From CAVQGZ01 sp963714455 (GTDB lineage: Bacteria > Actinomycetota > Actinomycetes > Jiangellales > Jiangellaceae), in the NCBI GenBank assembly GCA_963714455.1, contig CAVQON010000014.1, positions 62,001 through 126,000 on the forward strand: 64,000 nucleotides of DNA, given 5' to 3'. Of this stretch, positions 58,411 through 64,000 are shown in pieces; the first letter of the stretch is position 1; each line of letters opens with the position of its first letter. Both the position numbers and the translations under genes were made by a program. The notes beneath the pieces are model-generated. The model made no database searches. It was not told the origin of the DNA and saw only the letters and a program-made list of their open reading frames with translations.

Positions 58411-59217
58411 GTGGCCGCGCTGGAGTTCGCTGACGTCACCATGATCCGCTCCGGTCAACGTCTGCTCGACTCGGTGTCGTGGCTGGTCGAGGAGGACGAA
58501 CGCTGGGTCGTGCTCGGCCCGAACGGTGCCGGCAAGACGACGCTGCTGTCGATCGCCGCCGCGCAGGCGCACCCGAGCTCCGGCTACGCCGAGGTGCTGG
58601 GCGAGATGCTCGGCTCGGTGGACGTGTTCGAGCTGCGCCCCCGCATCGGTCTGGCCAGCGCGTTGCTTGCCGAGCGCATCCCTGCTGAGGAGACGGTGCG
58701 CGACCTCGTGCTGACGGCGGCCTACGCCGTCGTCGGCCGCTGGCGCGAGAGCTACCAAGGCATGGACGAGGCGCAGGCCGATGCCCTGCTGACGCGCATG
58801 GGCGTCGGCCACCTGACCGATCGCACGTTCGGCACCCTCTCGGAGGGGGAACGCAAGCGCGCGCAGATCGCTCGGGCGCTGATGACCGACCCCGAGCTGC
58901 TGCTGCTGGACGAGCCGGCAGCCGGCCTCGACCTCGGTGCCCGCGAGCGACTCGTCGCCACCCTCGACGGCCTGGCGAGCGACCCCTACGCCCCGGCCAT
59001 GGTGCTGGTGACCCATCACGTGGAGGAGATCCCGCCGAGCATGACGCACGCCCTGCTGCTGCGCGGAGGCGAGGTCGTGGCGGCCGGGCCGGTCGAGCAG
59101 ACCCTGACGGCGCAGTCGCTCTCGGCGTGCTTCGGGATGGCGCTGCAGGTCGAGCGCCGCGACGGCCGGTTCAGTGCACGGGCAGTCAGACCTGCTGAAC
59201 GGGTCAAGCAGGTCTAA
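58411..59217 (+). CDS. ABC transporter ATP-binding protein without cognate permease
   Basis: A 268-residue ATPase. Walker A 'GPNGAGKTTLLSIAAAQ', signature 'GTLSEGERKRAQIARALM' and Walker B 'LLLLDEPAAGLDLGA' are present. The signature has SEGE in place of SGGQ, as in the ModF/YlmA-like soluble group. No permease gene is near. The M. tuberculosis gene Rv3041c lies beside serB2 in the same way. NfeD follows nine bases later. Confidence 0.88.
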   Translation: MAALEFADVTMIRSGQRLLDSVSWLVEEDERWVVLGPNGAGKTTLLSIAAAQAHPSSGYAEVLGEMLGSVDVFELRPRIGLASALLAERIPAEETVRDLVLTAAYAVVGRWRESYQGMDEAQADALLTRMGVGHLTDRTFGTLSEGERKRAQIARALMTDPELLLLDEPAAGLDLGARERLVATLDGLASDPYAPAMVLVTHHVEEIPPSMTHALLLRGGEVVAAGPVEQTLTAQSLSACFGMALQVERRDGRFSARAVRPAERVKQV

Positions 59218-59226
59218 CCTGGGCAT

Positions 59227-59682
59227 ATGGACGGCTTCTTCGACTGGCTCGGCGACAACGCCTGGGCTGGTTGGCTGGGGCTCGCGGTGGTGCTCGGGAT
59301 CGTGGAGACCACCACGCTCGACCTCGTCTTCTTGATGCTGGCGGGCGGAGCGCTGGCGGGTGCGGCGGCCGCCGCCGTGGGTGCGCCGTTGCTGCTGCAG
59401 GCTGTGGTCGCCATCCTCGCGACGGGGGCGCTGCTCGGAGTCGTCCGGCCCGTCGCCAAGCGTCACCTGCGCACGCCGATCGAGGCACGCACCGGGGTTG
59501 CCGCCCTCGTCGGGCGCGACGCCTTGGTGACCACTCGGGTCGACGCCCACTCCGGGCAGGTCAAGCTCGCCGGGGAGATCTGGTCGGCCCGCTCGTTCGA
59601 CGACAACGAGGTGATCGAACCGGGCACCCGGGTGCACGTCGTCGAGATCGACGGCGCCACCGCCGTGGTGTTCCCCGCCTGA
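59227..59682 (+). CDS. NfeD family membrane protein
   Basis: A 151-residue protein: two or three helices in the first 75 residues ('WAGWLGLAVVLGIVETTTLD' and following), then a soluble OB-fold domain ('ALVTTRVDAHSGQVKLAGEI', 'VIEPGTRVHVVEIDGATAVV'). NfeD proteins of this short type pair with SPFH/stomatin-like proteins, and the next gene is one. They are linked to membrane microdomains and quality control. The serine protease domain of long NfeD is absent. Confidence 0.9.
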   Translation: MDGFFDWLGDNAWAGWLGLAVVLGIVETTTLDLVFLMLAGGALAGAAAAAVGAPLLLQAVVAILATGALLGVVRPVAKRHLRTPIEARTGVAALVGRDALVTTRVDAHSGQVKLAGEIWSARSFDDNEVIEPGTRVHVVEIDGATAVVFPA

Positions 59683-59745
59683 TGACACGTGAGGCGATCC
59701 ATGCACGACCAGGCTCAACCAGAACTACCTAAGGACTGAGGACAC

Positions 59746-60819
59746 ATGGAAATCGGTACAGCGGTCGGGCTCTTCCTGGCCTTCCTGTTCGCGCTGCTCA
59801 TCTTCGTGGCGCTGGTGCGCTCGGTGCGCATCGTGCCGCAGGCGCGCGCCGGCATCGTCGAACGGCTCGGACGCTTCCAGAAGACGCTGAACCCGGGTCT
59901 GGCGATCGTCGTCCCCTTCGTCGACCGTGTGCTGCCGCTCGTCGACCTGCGCGAGCAGGTCGTGTCGTTCCCGCCGCAGCCGGTGATCACCCAGGACAAC
60001 CTGGTCGTGTCGATCGACACCGTCATCTACTACCAGGTCACCGAACCGAAGTCGGCGACGTACGAGATCACCGACTACATCGCCGGCATCGAGCAGCTCA
60101 CCGTCACCACGCTGCGCAACGTCATCGGCGGCATGGACCTCGAGCAGACGCTCACCAGCCGCGAGGGCATCAACAACGCGCTTCGCAGCGTCCTGGACGA
60201 GGCGACCGGCAAGTGGGGCATCCGGGTGAACCGCGTCGAGCTCAAGGCGATCGACCCGCCGCCGTCCATCAAGGACGCGATGGAGAAGCAGATGCGCGCC
60301 GACCGTGACAAGCGCGCCGTCATCCTCAACGCCGAGGGAGCGCGTCAGTCGCAGATCCTCACCGCCGAGGGCCAGAAGCAGGCGGCGATCCTGCAGGCCG
60401 AGGGTCAGAAGGCGTCGGCGATCTTGTCGGCCGAGGCCGAGAAGCAGTCGGCGATCCTGCGCGCCGACGGTGAGTCCCAGGCGATCCAGACGGTGTTCCA
60501 CGCCATCCACCGCGGCAACCCCGACCAGAAGCTGCTGTCGTACCAGTACCTGCAGATGCTGCCCAAGATCGCCGAGGGCGATGCCAACAAGCTGTGGGTG
60601 CTGCCGAGCGAGATCGGCAAGGCGCTCGAAGGGTTGGGCAACCTGGCCGGCAACCTCGCCCCGTCCAGCGGTGGTCTGGCCGAGGTGGGAGAGCTGCCGG
60701 AGGAGATCCGTCACCAGCAGCAGCTCGCCCAGCAGGCAGCCGACGCGGCGTCCGCGGAGGCCGAGGCCGCTGCGGAGGCCGAGATCGAGGCAGTGCGCGA
60801 GGTGACCGACCAGCTGTAG
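59746..60819 (+). CDS. SPFH/band 7 (stomatin/QmcA-like) membrane protein
   Basis: A 357-residue protein. One N-terminal helix ('AVGLFLAFLFALLIFVALV'), then the band 7 domain ('VPQARAGIVERLGRFQKTLN', 'VVSIDTVIYYQVTEPK'), then a long Ala/Glu/Gln-rich coiled coil with about six repeats of the type 'ILxAEGxxQ' at residues 185-245, and a conserved 'KLLSYQYLQMLPKIAEGDAN' near 265. It should form large membrane rings. GAGGAC before the ATG is the ribosome binding site. NfeD and SPFH genes together form a widespread pair. Confidence 0.92.
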   Translation: MEIGTAVGLFLAFLFALLIFVALVRSVRIVPQARAGIVERLGRFQKTLNPGLAIVVPFVDRVLPLVDLREQVVSFPPQPVITQDNLVVSIDTVIYYQVTEPKSATYEITDYIAGIEQLTVTTLRNVIGGMDLEQTLTSREGINNALRSVLDEATGKWGIRVNRVELKAIDPPPSIKDAMEKQMRADRDKRAVILNAEGARQSQILTAEGQKQAAILQAEGQKASAILSAEAEKQSAILRADGESQAIQTVFHAIHRGNPDQKLLSYQYLQMLPKIAEGDANKLWVLPSEIGKALEGLGNLAGNLAPSSGGLAEVGELPEEIRHQQQLAQQAADAASAEAEAAAEAEIEAVREVTDQL

Positions 60820-60831
60820 CCGGGCGCGCGA

Positions 60832-62328
60832 GTGAGTCCACCGCGCCGCTGGCTGTTCGCCGACCAGCTCGGGCCGCACTTCGTCGACGACGTCGCCGAC
60901 GCCGGTGTGCTGCTGGTGGAGTCGCGTGCGGTGTTCCGGCGTCGCCGCTGGCACCGCCGCAAGGCCCACATCGTCCTGTCGGCACTGCGGCACCGCGCCG
61001 CCGAGCTCGGGGACAGATGCGTGCTCGTGTCGTCCGAGACGTACCGGCAGGGGGTGGAGGAGCTCGGTGAGCGGGTCGAGGTGTGCGCCCCCACGTCGCG
61101 GGCGGCAGACGCCCTGGTGCGTCGCCTCGACGGGGTCGACGTGCTGCCCGCCAGGGGATGGGTGCTCAGCCGGGACGAGTTCGCCGCGTGGGCGTCCGGT
61201 CGCCGGCGCCTGCTGCTGGAGGACTACTACCGCGACGTGCGGCGCCGACTCGGCGTGCTGGTGGAGCCGGACGGGTCACCCCTGGGTGGCCGCTGGAACT
61301 TCGATGCCGACAACCGGCAGCCGCCGCCGAGGCGAGCGACCCGGCTGAGCGACGTCGTCGACCTGCCCGAGCCGTGGTGGCCGGTCGAGGACGACATCGA
61401 CGCCGGCGTGCGCGAGACGCTCGATCGCTGGGAGCGCGACGACGGCATCGAGTTCGTGGGGCACGACGGGCCGCGGCGCTTCGCCGTCACCCACGACGAG
61501 GCGCGCGCCGCCGCGGAGCACTTCGCGACCCGCCGGCTGGCGGCGTTCGGTGCCTTCGAGGACGCGATGCTCGCCGACGACCCCTGGATGGCGCACTCGC
61601 TGCTGTCGGTGCCGCTCAACCTGGGCCTGCTCGACCCGGTCGACCTGGTCCGCCGGGCCGAGCGCGCCTACCACGAGGGCCAGGCCGGCCTGGCTGCCAC
61701 CGAGGGCTTCGTCCGCCAGGTGATCGGGTGGCGCGAGTACGTGTGGCACGTCTACTGGCACACCGACTCCGACTACCGGCACCGCAACGCGCTGGGCGCC
61801 CACCGGCCGCTGCCGGACTGGTTCGCCGACCTCGATGCCGACGCGGTGACGGCCCGCTGCCTGTCCGAGGTGCTGACCGACGTACGCGAGCAGGGATGGG
61901 CGCACCACATCCCCCGGCTCATGGTGCTGGGCAGCTGGGCGCTGCAGCGCGGCTACGACCCCGCCGCACTCACCGAGTGGTTCCACACCTCGTTCGTCGA
62001 CGGCTACGACTGGGTGATGCTGCCCAACGTCGTGGGCATGTCCCAGCACGCCGACGGTGGGCTCATGGCCACCAAGCCGTACACCTCCGGCGGCGCGTAC
62101 ATCAACCGGATGAGCGACTACTGCCGCGGCTGCCCCTACGATCCCTCGGTGCGCGTGGGCGAGAAGGCGTGCCCGTTCACCGCGGGCTACTGGGCGTTCC
62201 TGCACGACAACCGTGAGCGGTTGAGCGGCAACCACCGCATGGCCCAGCCGCTGCGGGGCCTGGACCGGCTCGCCGACCTGCCCGGCTTGCTCGCCCAGGA
62301 GAGCGCGCGGGGGGACGGCCCGCCATGA
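60832..62328 (+). CDS. Prokaryotic 4Fe-4S photolyase/cryptochrome (PhrB/CryPro type)
   Basis: A 498-residue flavoprotein of the DPRP family. The N-terminal Rossmann domain ('WLFADQLGPHF') binds the antenna, and the C-terminal helical domain binds FAD ('GFVRQVIGWREYVWHVYW'). Four Cys, at residues 343, 431, 434 and 447, have the same spacing (88, 3, 13) as the 4Fe-4S ligands of Agrobacterium PhrB (350, 438, 441, 454). PhrB repairs (6-4) photoproducts with light. The GTG start lies 12 bases after the SPFH gene and the end overlaps the TauE gene. Confidence 0.9.
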   Translation: MSPPRRWLFADQLGPHFVDDVADAGVLLVESRAVFRRRRWHRRKAHIVLSALRHRAAELGDRCVLVSSETYRQGVEELGERVEVCAPTSRAADALVRRLDGVDVLPARGWVLSRDEFAAWASGRRRLLLEDYYRDVRRRLGVLVEPDGSPLGGRWNFDADNRQPPPRRATRLSDVVDLPEPWWPVEDDIDAGVRETLDRWERDDGIEFVGHDGPRRFAVTHDEARAAAEHFATRRLAAFGAFEDAMLADDPWMAHSLLSVPLNLGLLDPVDLVRRAERAYHEGQAGLAATEGFVRQVIGWREYVWHVYWHTDSDYRHRNALGAHRPLPDWFADLDADAVTARCLSEVLTDVREQGWAHHIPRLMVLGSWALQRGYDPAALTEWFHTSFVDGYDWVMLPNVVGMSQHADGGLMATKPYTSGGAYINRMSDYCRGCPYDPSVRVGEKACPFTAGYWAFLHDNRERLSGNHRMAQPLRGLDRLADLPGLLAQESARGDGPP

Positions 62329-63086
62329 TCGGAGACTTCACCACCGTGCAGGCGGTCCTGGTCGTGCTGGCCGGGTTCGGAGCCGGTGCGCTCAACGCCG
62401 TCGTCGGCTCGGGCAGCCTCATCACGTTTCCCACCCTGGTCGCCGTCGGCGTCCCGCCGCTGAGCGCCAACGTCAGCAACACCGTGGGACTCGTGCCCGG
62501 CTCGCTGGCCAGCATGTACGGGTACCGCCGCGAGCTCTCCAGCCTCGGCAGCACGCTGCGCCACCTGCTGCCGGCCACCGTGCTGGGGGCCGTCCTCGGA
62601 GTGGTGCTGCTGCTGGCCTTCCCGGAGACCGTGTTCGAGGCCGTGGTGCCGGTGCTGGTGGGCATCGCCGTGGTGCTGGTGCTCGTCCAGCCCTACGTCG
62701 CCCGGCGCGCTGCCGCGCACGAGCCGCGCACCGGACCGGCCCCCTGGCTCTGGTCGGCAGTGGGACTGACGGGCGTCTACGGCGCCTACTTCGGGGCCGC
62801 CCAAGGAGTGCTGCTCATCGGAGTTCTCGGGCTGGGTACGGCACTGGGCCTGCAGCAGGTCAACGGCATCAAGAACGTCCTCGCCGGGGCTGCCAACGTC
62901 GTCGCCGCCCTCGCGTTCGCCTTCGTCGCACCGGTCGACTGGGTCGCCGCCGGTCTCGTGGCGCTCGGCTCGGTGGGCGGCGGCCTGCTCGGCGCGCGCC
63001 TGGCGCGGCGCCTGCCCGTCCCGGTGCTGCGGGGTGTCGTTGTCGTCGTCGGCGTCGCCGCTCTGGTGCTGCTGGTCGTGCAGTAG
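62325..63086 (+). CDS. TauE/SafE family membrane permease
   Basis: A 253-residue protein with about eight helices and the TauE/SafE pattern: 'GAGALNAVVGSGSLITFPTL' at the start, 'PLSANVSNTVGLVPGSLASM', then 'GVYGAYFGAAQGVLLIGVLG' and 'NGIKNVLAGAANVVAALAF' for the second half. Members export sulfite, sulfonates or other organic anions; the substrate is not known. The ATG start overlaps the photolyase stop by four bases. Confidence 0.88.
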   Translation: MIGDFTTVQAVLVVLAGFGAGALNAVVGSGSLITFPTLVAVGVPPLSANVSNTVGLVPGSLASMYGYRRELSSLGSTLRHLLPATVLGAVLGVVLLLAFPETVFEAVVPVLVGIAVVLVLVQPYVARRAAAHEPRTGPAPWLWSAVGLTGVYGAYFGAAQGVLLIGVLGLGTALGLQQVNGIKNVLAGAANVVAALAFAFVAPVDWVAAGLVALGSVGGGLLGARLARRLPVPVLRGVVVVVGVAALVLLVVQ

Positions 63087-63112
63087 CCGTCGTGACGACC
63101 GGCGTCGCCGCC

Positions 63113-63118
63113 TAGGCT
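63113..63118 (+). promoter_or_regulatory. -10 element of the CoA-transferase gene
   Basis: TAGGCT ends six bases before GTG 63125 in the 38-base gap after the TauE gene. A leaderless transcript is likely. Confidence 0.5.
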
Positions 63119-63124
63119 GGCGCC

Positions 63125-64000
63125 GTGGGGTTGAAGGCAGCGTTGGCGGCGGCCGGGTGGCGCGACAAGACCGTCACCCCCGAGCAGGCCGTGGCCATGC
63201 TGCCCAAGGGCGCCCATGTCTTTCTGAGCAGCGGTGCCGCGACCCCGAACACGTTTCTGGACGCGTTGTCGGCGGCGTCGGGTGACTACCCCGGAGTGCG
63301 GCTCTACCACTACATCATCCGCGACAGGCCCGGTCAGAAGCGACGCCCAGGGCTGCGGCACCGCACCTTCTTCATCTCGCACGACCTGCTGCCGCTCGCG
63401 GAGAAGGGGTACGTCGACTACATCCCGCTCGCCCTGCGCGACGTGTCGAGGCTGCAGGCGTTGGGTCGGCTGCGTATCGATGTCGGCGTCATCCAGGTGT
63501 CCGAGCCGGACGCCGGTGGGATGTGCAGCCTCGGGGCGTCGGTCGGGCTGTCGCCCACCGTGATCAGGGGTGCGTCGATACTCATCGCCGAGGTGAACGC
63601 GGCGATGCCGCGGACGCGGGGCGACACCCTCGTGCCCTTCGACAAGTTCTCGGCCGTGGTCGAGGTCGAGCCCGGGCTGGTGGAGTACACGACGCAGGAG
63701 TCCGCCGAGAGTGCGGTCACCGACATGGCGCAGTACGTGGCGCGACTCGTGCCCGACGGCGCGACCCTGCACACCGGCCCCGGACGGCTGATCAACGAGG
63801 TGCTCGCCCGCCTCGACAAGCACCGTGACCTCGGTGTGCACAGCGACGTCCTCTCCGACGGCGTGCTGGACCTGATCGAAGCCGGCGCGATCACCGGACG
63901 AGTCAAGTCGATGTCGCGGGGTCGGGTGGTGGCCAGCTACGCCATGGGCACCCAGCGGCTGTACGAGGCCATCCACGACAACCGCACCTTCGCCTTCCGG
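63125..64000 (+). CDS. Acetyl-CoA hydrolase/transferase family protein (partial)
   Basis: The frame is open from GTG 63125 to the window end (292 residues, 3' end missing). It reads as a class I CoA-transferase: 'FLSSGAATPNTFLDAL', 'VIQVSEPDAGGMCSLGASVG', 'ILIAEVNAAMPRTRGD', and later 'LHTGPGRLINEVLARLDKH', 'HSDVLSDGVLDLIEAGAITG'. Similar proteins are acetyl-CoA hydrolases and 4-hydroxybutyrate or succinyl-CoA:acetate CoA-transferases; the choice cannot be made from this part. The segment carrying the catalytic Glu in this family is expected near or just after the present end. Confidence 0.85.
   Translation, partial: MGLKAALAAAGWRDKTVTPEQAVAMLPKGAHVFLSSGAATPNTFLDALSAASGDYPGVRLYHYIIRDRPGQKRRPGLRHRTFFISHDLLPLAEKGYVDYIPLALRDVSRLQALGRLRIDVGVIQVSEPDAGGMCSLGASVGLSPTVIRGASILIAEVNAAMPRTRGDTLVPFDKFSAVVEVEPGLVEYTTQESAESAVTDMAQYVARLVPDGATLHTGPGRLINEVLARLDKHRDLGVHSDVLSDGVLDLIEAGAITGRVKSMSRGRVVASYAMGTQRLYEAIHDNRTFAFR

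Overview
The window is a 64 kb piece of a high-GC Gram-positive chromosome. The gene content is actinobacterial: WhiA, RbpA, OpcA, an InhA-type enoyl-ACP reductase behind FabG, SufR-led suf genes, many GTG starts and many ATGA/GTGA gene overlaps. Gene order (uvrC-rapZ-yvcK-whiA, then gap-pgk-tpiA-secG-rbpA, then pgl-opcA-zwf-tal-tkt, then ctaB/ctaA and the suf operon) is the standard actinobacterial backbone. A member of the Micrococcales is most likely, but no rRNA is present to prove this. I see no tRNA, rRNA, CRISPR array, phage or intact insertion sequence.

Layout. 1-3.1 kb: end of uvrC, then rapZ, yvcK (glmR) and whiA on the plus strand. 3.3-7.2 kb: lower glycolysis (gap, pgk, tpiA), secG and rbpA. 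7.2-16.0 kb: accessory block between rbpA and pgl, with a DUF445 membrane protein, two Gfo/Idh/MocA oxidoreductases (one with an extra ThuA-like N-terminus), a racemase, an MDR oxidoreductase, two broken alpha/beta hydrolases and a DUF885 metalloprotein. 16.0-22.6 kb: pentose phosphate operon tkt-tal-zwf-opcA-pgl on the minus strand. 22.7-24.6 kb: convergent heme genes ctaB and ctaA, overlapping by about 105 bp. 24.6-27.8 kb: SigK-type sigma factor, anti-sigma factor, class F sortase and DUF4397 surface protein; the anti-sigma and sortase reading frames are both broken. 28.0-29.7 kb: two-gene ABC exporter. 29.8-36.4 kb: sufR-sufB-sufD-Rieske ferredoxin-sufC-sufS-sufU-sufT, a complete Fe-S cluster assembly operon. 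36.5-41.5 kb: minus-strand operon of biotin transporter genes (bioY, ecfA, ecfT) with an acyl ligase, a hotdog protein and a degenerate thiolase in the middle. 41.6-47.9 kb: ABC-F ATPase, small HTH protein, enoyl-CoA hydratase, ABC exporter, SDR and sirtuin. 47.9-48.2 kb: a non-coding foldback sequence. 48.2-58.4 kb: AbiEi-like/nuclease-fold protein, SURF1, DUF3099, dodecin, fabG-fabI, lysoplasmalogenase, SixA, two tandem acyltransferase-3 membrane proteins, serB and a conserved unknown. 58.4-64 kb: ABC ATPase, NfeD, SPFH protein, 4Fe-4S photolyase, TauE/SafE permease and the start of a CoA-transferase.

The most interesting items are: (1) the bioY-acyl ligase-hotdog-thiolase-ecfA-ecfT operon, an apparent actinobacterial counterpart of the unexplained Bacillus yhfU-yhfT-yhfS set, whose thiolase has lost two of four catalytic residues; (2) the SigK-type surface system with a candidate SigK promoter and two frameshifted members; (3) a tandem acyltransferase pair in which one copy has lost the whole RX10H motif; (4) the foldback element at 47936-48108; (5) two neighbouring hydrolases that lack the same nucleophile region.
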